Position numbers and translations under genes: made by a program. This document shows positions 43,622-52,503 of a DNA stretch of 64,000 nucleotides, in pieces. Source of the DNA: UTCHB3 sp964371075 (GTDB taxonomy: Bacteria; Bacteroidota; Ignavibacteria; Ignavibacteriales; Ignavibacteriaceae); NCBI GenBank assembly GCA_964371075.1, contig CAYJKN010000006.1, forward strand, positions 186,001-250,000, given 5' to 3'. How positions within the stretch are numbered: the stretch's first letter is position 1; every line of letters starts with the position of its first letter. A model generated the notes under the pieces. The model had not been told where the DNA came from and did not search any database. It was given only the letters and a program-made list of their open reading frames with translations.

Positions 43622-45292
43622 ATGATTAAACTTTTTAGAAGTATTCCAAAAACACCCGAAGAGAAGTTGGCTTTAAGAAACGACAGATTCCTTCTGATTC
43701 TGGCGGGTGTGCTCACAGGATTTGCCTTCCCTCCAATTCCTTTCCCTGTTACGGCATTTTTTGCGCTGGTTCCACTGTTAATGGTTCTAAACAGAAGAGA
43801 AAAACTGATTGATCTTAACAGGGCGGCATATTTTTATGGATTTGTTACAGGTATAATTTCCCTGTATTGGGTTGGGGCTTACACTGTCGCAAAAGATCCT
43901 TTCCTCATGGTAGGCGGTGGATTAACGATTTTTGCAAATCCCATCTTTTTTATTATCCCCACAACCCTTTATTATGGGATATCAAGATTTGGTAGAATCG
44001 GGAAACAACACGCCATCTGGTTTTTGCCATTCTTCTGGGCATCCTGTGAATATTTTTATATGAATATTGATCTGAATTTTCCGTGGATCACCCTTTCAAA
44101 CACCATGGCAAATTTTCCGATCTTTTTTAAAATTGCGAATATAATTGGTCCTCTTGGTATGACAGTTGTATTGCTGTTTATAAATATTTTGATATTTAAG
44201 TTATGGACAAAGTGGAAAGAGGAGAAGAAGATCGACAGATTTGCAGTCCGAATTTTATATCCCTTTCTTTTGATTCCATTGTTATACGGAATATTTTCAG
44301 GTGAGAACACTCTTCCAAAAGAGACTTTGAAAGTTGGATTGATCCAGCCCAACCTCGATCCTTATCAGAAGTGGGCAGGGGGTAATCTTGATGAAATTGT
44401 TGATAATTATTTTGTCCTGACAAGAAGGGCAGTAAAAGCCGGAGCCCGGATTGTCATGTGGCCAGAGACTGCTTTACCTGTTTATCTGTTAAATGGTCAG
44501 TATGATGAACAGGTGCTTAGGATACATAATTTTGTCGATAGTTTAAATGTGCATCTAATGACCGGAATGCCCCACATGAAGATTTTTCAATCGACTGACC
44601 GGGTACCATCAGATGCCAAAACTTTCCCTGACACACAAGTTAAATATGGTTCATATAATTCAGTGCTTCTTTTCACTCCCGGTGACAGGGTAATTCAACA
44701 ATATGGTAAAGTGAAATTGGTACCTTTTGGCGAGAGAACTCCATATATCGACCAAATCCCAATTCTTGGTGATCTGTTAAAATGGGGAGTCGGGATAAGC
44801 AGTTGGAATGTTGGACAAGATACCACAGTGTTTACAGCGGTTCTTAAAACTTCACTCACAGAACGGGAAGTGAAGATAGGAGCATTGGTTTGTTTTGAAT
44901 CTGTGTTTCCTTATTATGCTTCAGAACTGACAAACAGAGGTGCAGAATTTTTTACTGTGATCACCAACGACAGTTGGTACGGCAACACTTCGGGCCCCTA
45001 TCAACACAAGGAATTTTCCACTTTACGGGCAATTGAAAACAACCGGGCAGTTGTTAGAGCAGCAAACGGTGGGATCTCATGTCTGATTACCGCCCAAGGA
45101 AAAACCGTTTTGTCAACAAAGATGTATGAATCGGCTATACTGGTTGTTGATGTTCCACTCGTGAGTGGTGAGACTGTGTTTGTGAAAACTTCTTTTGTTT
45201 TTCCGTATATTTGCTACGGATTTTCTCTTTTTGCTGTTTTACTCTGGATCATTGGAGTGATTAAAAAAAAGAGAGTGAACGAGAAAAAATAA
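43622..45292 (+). CDS. lnt: Apolipoprotein N-acyltransferase
   Basis: Lnt adds the third acyl chain to the N-terminal Cys of lipoproteins, at the periplasmic face of the inner membrane. The 556-residue protein has six or so N-terminal membrane segments, then a nitrilase-type domain with the catalytic triad: Glu in WPETALPVYL, Lys in YGKVKLVPFGER and Cys in GALVCFESVFP. A final membrane helix precedes a basic end. It follows ispF across an octamer array, and the next gene encodes a small lipoprotein. Several lipoproteins in this window are its likely substrates. Confidence 0.94.
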   Translation: MIKLFRSIPKTPEEKLALRNDRFLLILAGVLTGFAFPPIPFPVTAFFALVPLLMVLNRREKLIDLNRAAYFYGFVTGIISLYWVGAYTVAKDPFLMVGGGLTIFANPIFFIIPTTLYYGISRFGRIGKQHAIWFLPFFWASCEYFYMNIDLNFPWITLSNTMANFPIFFKIANIIGPLGMTVVLLFINILIFKLWTKWKEEKKIDRFAVRILYPFLLIPLLYGIFSGENTLPKETLKVGLIQPNLDPYQKWAGGNLDEIVDNYFVLTRRAVKAGARIVMWPETALPVYLLNGQYDEQVLRIHNFVDSLNVHLMTGMPHMKIFQSTDRVPSDAKTFPDTQVKYGSYNSVLLFTPGDRVIQQYGKVKLVPFGERTPYIDQIPILGDLLKWGVGISSWNVGQDTTVFTAVLKTSLTEREVKIGALVCFESVFPYYASELTNRGAEFFTVITNDSWYGNTSGPYQHKEFSTLRAIENNRAVVRAANGGISCLITAQGKTVLSTKMYESAILVVDVPLVSGETVFVKTSFVFPYICYGFSLFAVLLWIIGVIKKKRVNEKK

Positions 45293-45304
45293 ACCGAGGT
45301 TTAA

Positions 45305-45661
45305 ATGAAAAAGATTGTTTTATTTAGTTTAATTATTGTGGGGTTGTTTTTTGCCGGCTGTAAAGATATTCCGTCAGGTTCGATGATGGATAAAGAATTT
45401 GACAAGGTGAGGGGCACCGTCAAAAGTCTTCTTGGTGAGGAATATGAAGCTGTCAACTTCCGGGTTATAAAGGAAGGATATGTTGGAGAACAAAAAACCG
45501 AATATGAAGTGGATTATAAATTTGATTTAAATAAACCTGTGCCAATTGTTGGAGTACAAAAAGATATTCCGGGATCACTTAAATTTGAGAAGAGGGAATC
45601 CGACTGGGAGTGTACTCTCAATACGGGTAACGCTCTCGAATTTTTTAATCTGATGAAATAA
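45305..45661 (+). CDS. Small predicted lipoprotein
   Basis: A 118-residue protein with a type II signal peptide: KKIVLFSLIIVGLFFAGC, in which FAGC is the lipobox. The mature part (about 100 residues, positions DIPSGSMMDKEFDKV onward) has an alternating beta pattern and a Lys/Glu-rich surface; I do not recognise its family. It starts 12 bases after lnt and is followed within 8 bases by the M48 protease gene, so it is part of the lnt operon. Confidence 0.78.
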   Translation: MKKIVLFSLIIVGLFFAGCKDIPSGSMMDKEFDKVRGTVKSLLGEEYEAVNFRVIKEGYVGEQKTEYEVDYKFDLNKPVPIVGVQKDIPGSLKFEKRESDWECTLNTGNALEFFNLMK

Positions 45662-45668
45662 CGAAGTG

Positions 45669-46394
45669 ATGAACTTGAAAATATTGTTTTGGTTGTTGCT
45701 TCCCGCACAACTTTTAATTGCCCAGGGGAGTATTTTTGATGAAATTGCCGGAACAATAAACGACCTGACCAAAATATCTCTGAACATCCTTGATATTAGT
45801 GAGGCGGAGGAGAATGATGTCGGAATTGCTTTGGGTGCCGAACTTGAAACTGAAATGAAAACGGGTTCCACTAAAAAGTGGGATGTTAAAAAGATTTTCA
45901 ACAAGGTGGTAAAGACCGCCTCCAGGAAAAATATTAAATACAGCTTTAAAATTATAGCTGACGATGAGGTAAATGCCTTTGCAATTGCCGGTGGAAAGGT
46001 CTATATAAACACCGGGCTTCTGGATTTTGTAAAGTCAGAAGATGAACTCGCCTTTATAATAGCCCACGAACTGGCTCATATCGATAAAAAACATTGTATT
46101 AATAAAATTAAACTCACCTATCTCGCCGGTAAAGTAAATGTTACTCTCGCAATGCTTGTGGACGAATTAAAAGCGGTTTACGATATTCCATTTAATAAAT
46201 ATGACGAGTTTGAAGCGGACGACCTTGGAGTTACAATGATGCAAAAAGCCGGCTATAACAAAAAAGGCGGTATTGACTTCTTTAAAAGGCTCGCTGTTTA
46301 TTATGAAGAGAGTGAAAGAGACCCGATAAATGATTTTGTGGCTTCTCATCCTCTTTCTCTTGAAAGAGCCAAAAGAATCGAAAAAATGAAGTAA
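45669..46394 (+). CDS. M48-family metalloprotease, exported
   Basis: A 242-residue zinc protease with a signal peptide (NLKILFWLLLPAQLLIAQ). The active site is IIAHELAHIDKKH (HExxH) and the third ligand is in EFEADDLGV, as in the M48 Ste24/HtpX/LoiP clan; it is the short, single-domain form, lacking the TPRs of the relative at 7649. A cluster of ND-D-E motifs, AFAIAGGKVYINTGLL, follows the LoiP-type pattern. It is the third gene of the lnt operon, pointing to envelope protein quality control. The ATG at 45669 is chosen over a GTG one codon upstream. Confidence 0.9.
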   Translation: MNLKILFWLLLPAQLLIAQGSIFDEIAGTINDLTKISLNILDISEAEENDVGIALGAELETEMKTGSTKKWDVKKIFNKVVKTASRKNIKYSFKIIADDEVNAFAIAGGKVYINTGLLDFVKSEDELAFIIAHELAHIDKKHCINKIKLTYLAGKVNVTLAMLVDELKAVYDIPFNKYDEFEADDLGVTMMQKAGYNKKGGIDFFKRLAVYYEESERDPINDFVASHPLSLERAKRIEKMK

Positions 46395-46410
46395 AAAGGG
46401 GTTCCACCTC

Positions 46411-47313
46411 ATGAGTAAAAAAAGTATTCTATTGATTGTTGTCCTATTGCTAATTGTTGCCGCAGGGATCATCGGTTATGTCATAATTTCGAAACAAACT
46501 CCCCAATACAATGGATTTCGCTCTTTTAAAGTTTTATCCATAAATGACTCCACACTAAATGCCGAGGTGGTTGTCGGAATAAAAAATGTTTCATTTCTCC
46601 CCCTTAAACTCGAAAAACTAAAAGCTGAATTAAAAGAAACAGGAATTAAAATTGGTGACATTTCGGTGGATAACCTCGTTGAACTTCCAACCGATTCAGT
46701 TGTTGACCTAAAATTCCATCTTAATCTCAGACTCAAGGAGACACTTCCATTGCTCGAACGGCTTCATGATACTCTTCATTTGACGGTCACAGGTAAGGCG
46801 ATTGCAGGAGTTTCATTTATATCCATCCCCGTTTTGATCGATATACCTCTTCCACTTGAAATGGGAAAATCTCTTTTCTCCGGTGACAGTAAAAACGCTG
46901 CTGATTCTCTTCTCTCAATAAAGTCTTTAAGGGGTCTCACCTTACAGGGCGATTCCGTAAAGTTTGATCTGGTCATTGAAATCAACAATCCTTATAACAT
47001 TGAACTTCAGATTGAGGCAATCGATAGTGGATTTGTGTTTATGGAAGGAAAAACCACGGGACGAATAGCTCTGCAAGAGGCTGTAAGTGTGGGAAAGAAT
47101 GAGCCCGGGGTTGAAGCGGTTATCAATTCAAGTTGTTATGTAGGAGATTTAATCTCTGCTAGTCCTTCAACTTTGTTGGGGTTGTTCACTTCAGGGGGTA
47201 AAGTTAAATATGAGGTTAAAGGGCTGCTTGTGGTTACTTTAGTGGGAAATGAATCTACTATTCCACTTTTCTACAAAGGATCATTCGACCTTAAGGAGAT
47301 ATTAAAACAATGA
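46411..47313 (+). CDS. LEA14-like (WHy-domain) protein, membrane-anchored
   Basis: A 300-residue protein anchored by an N-terminal membrane helix (ILLIVVLLLIVAAGIIGYVI). Two beta-rich domains follow (about residues 32-145 and 150-295), each with the I-N-N-P-(Y/F)-type turn of LEA14/WHy proteins: VGIKNVSFLPLKLEKLKAEL and VIEINNPYNIELQIEAI. Such domains are found in desiccation-related proteins and in envelope lipoproteins; a role in lipid transport or stress is only inferred. The ABC transporter gene overlaps its stop by four bases, so the two products may work together. Confidence 0.7.
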   Translation: MSKKSILLIVVLLLIVAAGIIGYVIISKQTPQYNGFRSFKVLSINDSTLNAEVVVGIKNVSFLPLKLEKLKAELKETGIKIGDISVDNLVELPTDSVVDLKFHLNLRLKETLPLLERLHDTLHLTVTGKAIAGVSFISIPVLIDIPLPLEMGKSLFSGDSKNAADSLLSIKSLRGLTLQGDSVKFDLVIEINNPYNIELQIEAIDSGFVFMEGKTTGRIALQEAVSVGKNEPGVEAVINSSCYVGDLISASPSTLLGLFTSGGKVKYEVKGLLVVTLVGNESTIPLFYKGSFDLKEILKQ

Positions 47314-49535
47314 AAGTATGTCCGGGTTGCGGAAGTAAAAATAACGATGTAGCGAAATTTTGTGTCGATTGTGGGGAACCGATGTCAAAAGCACAAGCGA
47401 ATACAACTGTAGTTACCATCGGAAGGGGGGAGGGTAATACAGTTATTTTAAACAACCCGGCCGTTTCAAATTTTCATTGTGAACTTGTTATCAATAATGG
47501 GGTAGTGGTTATTAATGACAAAAACTCTTCAAACGGGGTTTATGTAAACGGAGCAAAGATAACTGCCAAGGCACTAAACAAAGGGGATATTGTAACACTT
47601 GGTTCAAAATTTGTTTTCGATTGGGAAGGTTATTCAACTCCGGGAAGAGACTCCTCGTTTGCACCATCAAACGGAAAATCTGAGTATATCATTGGTCGCG
47701 ATCCATCATGTGATCGCCGGATAGATAATATTAAAGTAAGCAGAAAACATTGCCGCCTGTTTTTGGATGGAGGATTTTGGTTTGTTGAAGACCTCGGAAG
47801 CAGCAACGGAACATTCTTAAACGGGGGAAAAGTATCAAAATCAAAAGTTATTTCCTCTGACATTCTTACTGTGGGAGGTGTCCCGTTTTCACTTGAATCG
47901 ATTGTTTCCGGTTCAAAGGTTTCTCTTGGAGAAACAGCTATCACCGCACATCACCTTGTATATTACGGTGGTAATCGAAAGTTGATTGACGATATCAGCC
48001 TCAATATTTCTCCCGGTCAGTTTGTTGGTTTAATTGGAGACTCGGGTGCCGGGAAAACCACACTTATGTATTTATTATGTGGCATAAACCGCCCGTCAGG
48101 TGGAGATGTAAAGATTAATGGAGAGTCTATTATTGTCCACCCCGAATTGTTTAAGGGGCAATTTGGGTATGTACCTCAGGATGACATTCTGCATCGTGAA
48201 TTAAAAATTATTGAGTCTCTCGAATTTACCGGTAAACTGAGACTTGGACATAAATTTGATCGTAGTGAGATATCTGAAAAGGCTCATGACGTAATCAAAA
48301 AGTTAAACTTAAAAGGAAAAGAGGATGTGATAATTGGTTCTCCTGAGAAGAAGGGAGCAAGTGGGGGCCAGCGAAAAAGAGTGAACCTTGGTCTTGAGCT
48401 AATGACAGATCCCGGATTTCTTGTACTTGATGAACCTACGAGTGGTTTGGACCCACTTTCCGACCGCGAAGTAATGCAAATATTGCGAAAAAGTGCTGAT
48501 AACGGTCAAACAGTTCTACTCACAACTCATAACATATCTGTTACAAATTTTAAATTTCTTACTCATGTAATTGTACTCGCGCAAGAGGGGAAACTTGCAT
48601 ATTATGGTCCCGCAAGTGAAGCATGTGACTATTTTGGAGTGGATGACCCTGTTTACATCTTTGATGCTTTGAAGAGAAAAACCCCTGATGAATGGAAAAA
48701 TGTTTATAGAAAATCGAAGTATTTTCTTAATTTTTCCTTTAATGATGCAAAGCCAAAATCATACACTTCGATGAGAGTTCCGGCGTTAAACACCGATTTT
48801 TTTAATCAGATGTTTACTCTTGTAACGAGATATTTCACCGTTACAGTTCGCGATTATGAGAGACTGGCATTGATGCTCTTTATTGCTCCCGCGATCGCCT
48901 TCCTGGTAAACATGCTTTTTGAGGGTGAAGCTGCAGAACTGAAAGCATTATTTATACTTGTTATCTCAACAGTCTGGCTGGGTTGTTCAAATGCGGTAAG
49001 AGAAATTGTAAATGAACGAAGTATTTTTAAGCGGGAGCGGATGGTCAATCTTTCGATCCCTGCTTATCTGACCTCCAAAATGGTTGTTCTCCTCATATTT
49101 TCATTTTATCAGACAACCTGCCTTGTTGGAATTACCAGTCTGAATTTCAGCTATTCAAATGGATTTGGACTGTTTCTAATCCTTTTTTACACCTCTTTTA
49201 TTGCAACAATGTTAGGATTGTTAATATCTGCAATTTCAAGGACTGAGGCATTTGCGCTCACAGTTCTTCCTTTGGTACTGATTCCGATGGTAATATTTGC
49301 CGGTTTGGTCGAGTATTTTGGACAAATGCAGGATGCAGTGCAGTGGTTTTCAGGGTTGTGGCTTAGTCGTTGGACATACGAACTTTCAATGATAACTTCC
49401 TATGAAAGAGGGGTTGAGATTTTAGGATTTAATAATGATGGATCGGTTATCGCTATTGTGGTAATGACGGTTATGTTGATCGCTTTTACCGGTGGATTGG
49501 TTTGGAAACTCATGAGCCTCGACAAGAGGAGATAA
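47310..49535 (+). CDS. FHA-domain ABC transporter (ATPase and permease fused, ABCG-like)
   Basis: A 741-residue half-transporter with an unusual N-terminus. Residues 4-21 are a zinc ribbon (CPGC...CVDC); residues about 32-95 and 125-195 are two FHA domains, with IGRGEGN...VSNFHCEL...SSNG and IGRDPSC...VSRKHCRL...SSNG, which bind phosphothreonine. The ATPase follows: Walker A GDSGAGKTT (243-251), signature GASGGQRKRV, Walker B FLVLDEPTSG. The last 260 residues are an ABC-2-type membrane domain with six segments, as in ABCG transporters. Substrate unknown; probably controlled by Ser/Thr protein kinases. Last gene of the lnt operon. Confidence 0.92.
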   Translation: MKVCPGCGSKNNDVAKFCVDCGEPMSKAQANTTVVTIGRGEGNTVILNNPAVSNFHCELVINNGVVVINDKNSSNGVYVNGAKITAKALNKGDIVTLGSKFVFDWEGYSTPGRDSSFAPSNGKSEYIIGRDPSCDRRIDNIKVSRKHCRLFLDGGFWFVEDLGSSNGTFLNGGKVSKSKVISSDILTVGGVPFSLESIVSGSKVSLGETAITAHHLVYYGGNRKLIDDISLNISPGQFVGLIGDSGAGKTTLMYLLCGINRPSGGDVKINGESIIVHPELFKGQFGYVPQDDILHRELKIIESLEFTGKLRLGHKFDRSEISEKAHDVIKKLNLKGKEDVIIGSPEKKGASGGQRKRVNLGLELMTDPGFLVLDEPTSGLDPLSDREVMQILRKSADNGQTVLLTTHNISVTNFKFLTHVIVLAQEGKLAYYGPASEACDYFGVDDPVYIFDALKRKTPDEWKNVYRKSKYFLNFSFNDAKPKSYTSMRVPALNTDFFNQMFTLVTRYFTVTVRDYERLALMLFIAPAIAFLVNMLFEGEAAELKALFILVISTVWLGCSNAVREIVNERSIFKRERMVNLSIPAYLTSKMVVLLIFSFYQTTCLVGITSLNFSYSNGFGLFLILFYTSFIATMLGLLISAISRTEAFALTVLPLVLIPMVIFAGLVEYFGQMQDAVQWFSGLWLSRWTYELSMITSYERGVEILGFNNDGSVIAIVVMTVMLIAFTGGLVWKLMSLDKRR

Positions 49536-49606
49536 CAATTAAAAACAAAAATTGTCTCCATCTATGGAAACTGCTACACTTTCAGGTTAATTGTCAGAAT
49601 TTGGCA

Positions 49607-49642
49607 CAAAAAAAATCCCCGAAAGTTGTCACTACCGGGGAT
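49607..49642 (-). terminator. Rho-independent terminator of the phosphomannomutase gene
   Basis: Stem ATCCCCG (49615-49621) / CGGGGAT (49636-49642); on the minus strand the stem is followed by a T-run (A-run 49607-49615). It ends the reverse-strand mutase transcript 28 bases after the stop. Confidence 0.85.
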
Positions 49643-49670
49643 AAATTATTTTATGAAATGTCTATCCGAA

Positions 49671-51017
49671 TTATCCTCTGATAATCGACAACAACTCTTC
49701 GGTTTTGGCATGCATAAGGGGGATATCTCCCACTGTTTCAACATTTAATCTTATGATAGGCTCGGTATTTGACATCCTGAGATTAAATCTCCAATTACCA
49801 TAGTCAACACTTACACCATCGGTATAGTCAAAAATTCCATCACTGTATTTTGCTTTTATCTCTTCAAGTTTTGCAGGGGCATCGGCAATTTTCGAATTTA
49901 TCTCACCTGAGCAGGGATATTTTTCGATCATTTCGTTAACCAGTTGTGAAAGTGATTTGCCTTCCTCAGACATCAACTGAACAACCAGAAGAAATGGAAT
50001 AAGCCCTGAATCAGAATATGCATTGTCGCGGAAATAATGATGTGCCGACATTTCGCCGCCATATATCGCATTTACTTCTCTCATTTTTTCTTTGATAAAG
50101 GCATGCCCGCTTTTTGATTGAACTGCCTCACCACCTGCTTCTTTACAGACTTCAATGGTGTTCCAGACAAGTCTTGGGTCGTGAATTATCTTCTCACCGG
50201 GGTTCATTTTCAGAATCGATTTGGCAAGCATCCCAACAATATAATACCCTTCAATAAAATCACCCGACTCATCAAAGAAGAAACAGCGATCGTAGTCACC
50301 ATCCCAGGCAACGCCGAGGTCAGCTTTGTTTTCAATTATCGCATCGATGGTTGGTTTGCGGTTCGCTTCAATCATTGGATTGGGGACACCATTAGGGAAA
50401 TTGGAATCGGCATCATTAAACAGTTTGATCATTTCTATTGGGAGGATTTTTTCCAGTCGGTCGAGCATCGGTCCAACACACCCGTTGCCTGCATTTACGA
50501 CCACTTTCATTTTTTTCATTTTTTTAAGATCGTAAAATGTTCCGAGGTGCACTACAAATTCATCTGATATGTCTCGTTGAGAATAGTTTCCTTTTGCGGT
50601 TGAAAGAGGGTCAAATCCACCATTACCAATTATCTCTTCGATTGAATTGAGACCTGAATCGTAACTTATGGGAATTGATCTTTCACGGACAAATTTCATT
50701 CCGTTATATTCGGGTGGGTTGTGAGATGCGGTGATCATAATTCCACCGTCGGCATTCAGATATGAAGTGCCAAAATAAACCATTTCAGTACCGCACAAAC
50801 CGATATCAATTACATTCACACCTGAATCGAGGAATCCATTTACCAGAGCTGTACTCAATTCTTCAGAGGATTTTCTTATATCCCGTCCTATAACAACCGA
50901 CCTGCAACCGGTGAATTTTTTGTAACCTCTGGCAATATTATATGCCAGATCAACATTTAATTCAGAAGGAACCACTCCTCTGATATCATAAGCTTTAAAA
51001 CATGCGATATTCGACAT
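49671..51017 (-). CDS. Phosphomannomutase/phosphoglucomutase
   Basis: A 448-residue phosphohexomutase of the AlgC/ManB type. It starts SNIACFKAYDIRGVVPSELN; the catalytic serine loop is GIMITASHNPPEYNGMKFV; the metal loop is GVAWDGDYDRCFFFDE; the sugar loop is GGEMSAHHYFRD; and the phosphate-binding end is FNLRMSNTEPIIRLNVE. It interconverts hexose 6- and 1-phosphates, feeding GDP-mannose or UDP-glucose for polysaccharide and LPS synthesis. It is the second mutase of this family in the window (see 9814). An octamer array lies upstream of its start. Confidence 0.92.
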   Translation of the reverse strand: MSNIACFKAYDIRGVVPSELNVDLAYNIARGYKKFTGCRSVVIGRDIRKSSEELSTALVNGFLDSGVNVIDIGLCGTEMVYFGTSYLNADGGIMITASHNPPEYNGMKFVRERSIPISYDSGLNSIEEIIGNGGFDPLSTAKGNYSQRDISDEFVVHLGTFYDLKKMKKMKVVVNAGNGCVGPMLDRLEKILPIEMIKLFNDADSNFPNGVPNPMIEANRKPTIDAIIENKADLGVAWDGDYDRCFFFDESGDFIEGYYIVGMLAKSILKMNPGEKIIHDPRLVWNTIEVCKEAGGEAVQSKSGHAFIKEKMREVNAIYGGEMSAHHYFRDNAYSDSGLIPFLLVVQLMSEEGKSLSQLVNEMIEKYPCSGEINSKIADAPAKLEEIKAKYSDGIFDYTDGVSVDYGNWRFNLRMSNTEPIIRLNVETVGDIPLMHAKTEELLSIIRG

Positions 51018-51084
51018 TGAATCTCCGGGTATCTAGAAAATAATTAAAAATACATTTCTCAATTTAATGATATGTGGGGGATTG

Positions 51085-51141
51085 GAGAAACTTTAGAACT
51101 TTAGAACTTTAGAACTTTGGAACTTTAGAACTTTAGAACTG
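51085..51141. repeat. Octamer tandem array (TAGAACTT)
   Basis: Six near-perfect TAGAACTT units from 51094 (one is TGGAACTT), preceded by a 9-base GAGAAACTT. It lies in the spacer between the divergent phosphomannomutase and zinc-ribbon genes, 5' to both, unlike most arrays in this window. Confidence 0.9.
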
Positions 51142-51258
51142 AGACTCTTTTCTCTCTGTTTCTTATCCCTGCGAAAATAATTCTCTTGCAAGTACAAAAT
51201 CTCTATATAGGTACAAATTTTTATATATTTTTATTCTATGTAAATAAGTTAAGTTGAT

Positions 51259-51591
51259 GTGTTGAATATAATTGGAGGAGCTATCGCGAAAAAAGCTACA
51301 AATGCTAAACATTTTGCCAAATGTAATAATGTGAAATGTGGAAGCTTCTTCGTTCTTGAGCCGGGCTTAAAAGACGAGGAACTTGGTTATTTGTGTCCGG
51401 AGTGTTCAGGCAAATCTCAGAGGTATCATATAGTTCAATGCTCGAGCTGCAAAACCGTTCTTAATTTCATTGGTGCATCAGACAAGGAAGACAAATTTGT
51501 TTTTACTGTCGAAAAATGCAGCCATTGTTTTGGGACGGAAGAGGATGAATGTATGATCCATCCGGTTTATGCCACAGACCACTTTATCTGA
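51259..51591 (+). CDS. Small double zinc-ribbon protein
   Basis: About 100-110 residues with four cysteine pairs: KCNNVKC, LCPEC, QCSSC and KCSHC, which suggests two zinc ribbons. The C-terminus IHPVYATDHFI is not recognised, so the role is unknown; nucleic-acid or protein binding would be typical. The start is doubtful. The longest frame begins with GTG 51259 and has no ribosome site. GGAGGAG at 51274-51280 is instead well placed for a start at ATC 51283, giving AKKATNAKHFAKC; the alternative is a TTG at 51262. The frame is kept at 51259 here. Confidence 0.72.
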   Translation: MLNIIGGAIAKKATNAKHFAKCNNVKCGSFFVLEPGLKDEELGYLCPECSGKSQRYHIVQCSSCKTVLNFIGASDKEDKFVFTVEKCSHCFGTEEDECMIHPVYATDHFI

Positions 51592-51597
51592 AGCTTG

Positions 51598-51638
51598 GAG
51601 GCTGTTTTGATATCTGATATCAGGCAGCCTCTTTTTTT
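51598..51638 (+). terminator. Rho-independent terminator of the zinc-ribbon gene
   Basis: Stem GAGGCTG (51598-51604) / CAGCCTC (51625-51631), with an inner TGATATC/GATATCA hairpin in the loop, then seven T. Confidence 0.88.
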
Positions 51639-51645
51639 AAATCAT

Positions 51646-52410
51646 TTATCTTCCAAAAACACTTCCACTTAACCCGCCATCAACTGAAATAGCCTGTCCC
51701 GTTATATAAGACGATATGTCCATTGCAAGATAGGCAGCGAGAGATGACACTTCATCGGGTCTTCCTACACGATTGAGTGGAGTTCTTCCAACTATTCGTT
51801 CATAATTTGAATTGTTTGCAAGATAATCTTCTGTGAGTGGAGTTTTTATGAACCAGGGAAGAATTGCATTTACCCGGATGTTATACCTACCCCACTCGAC
51901 GGCAAGCGATCTTGTTAATTGATTCACAGCAGCTTTTGAAGCAGCGTAGGGGAAACCGGTTCCGTCATCAAGAATTGAGGCGATTGAACTGATATTGATT
52001 ATAGAGGCAACCTGCGAAAGTTTCATTAACGGTAGCAAACCTCTGCTCAGCTCAACCACACTAAAATAGTTTAACTCAAAAAGGTGTTTGATTTCTTCTT
52101 CAGAATATTCATGAGCCTTTTTACGAATATTAGACCCGGCATTGTTAACCAGGATATCAAGTTTATCGAATTTTTTCAGTAGTAATTTGATAATCTTTTG
52201 ACGGTCCTCTTTTACAGAGACATCACAACTTATTCCATCTATTCGTTCACCTTTGTGTTTATCTATAATATTCTTGAGATTGGTTTCATCTCTCGCAACA
52301 ATAAAAACAAAGGCACCGAGTGACAGGAATTCCTCTACTATCTCAAGTCCAATTCCTTTTGTTCCACCGGTTACCAAAGCATTTTTGCCTTTTAGGCTCC
52401 ATTTTTTCAT
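51646..52410 (-). CDS. SDR-family oxidoreductase
   Basis: A 254-residue classical short-chain dehydrogenase. It shows the NAD(P)-binding VTGGTKGIGLEI near residue 12, NNAGSN, the catalytic Ser (IINISSIASILDDGTG) and YAASKAAVNQLTRSLAVEW with the catalytic Tyr and Lys, and ends in ITGQAISVDGGLSG. The family mostly reduces carbonyls in fatty-acid, sugar or cofactor metabolism, and the tropinone-reductase/gluconate dehydrogenase group is closest by the IRVNAILPWFIKTPL stretch. Substrate unknown. It is a single reverse-strand gene. Confidence 0.9.
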   Translation of the reverse strand: MKKWSLKGKNALVTGGTKGIGLEIVEEFLSLGAFVFIVARDETNLKNIIDKHKGERIDGISCDVSVKEDRQKIIKLLLKKFDKLDILVNNAGSNIRKKAHEYSEEEIKHLFELNYFSVVELSRGLLPLMKLSQVASIINISSIASILDDGTGFPYAASKAAVNQLTRSLAVEWGRYNIRVNAILPWFIKTPLTEDYLANNSNYERIVGRTPLNRVGRPDEVSSLAAYLAMDISSYITGQAISVDGGLSGSVFGR

Positions 52411-52503
52411 AGTCTTGCACCATAAAATTTATTAAGTTCTTGTATAAAATATCATTTTTAATGTTATTTTAGGTAAACTTTGAAATAATACATACGGAAT
52501 GAA

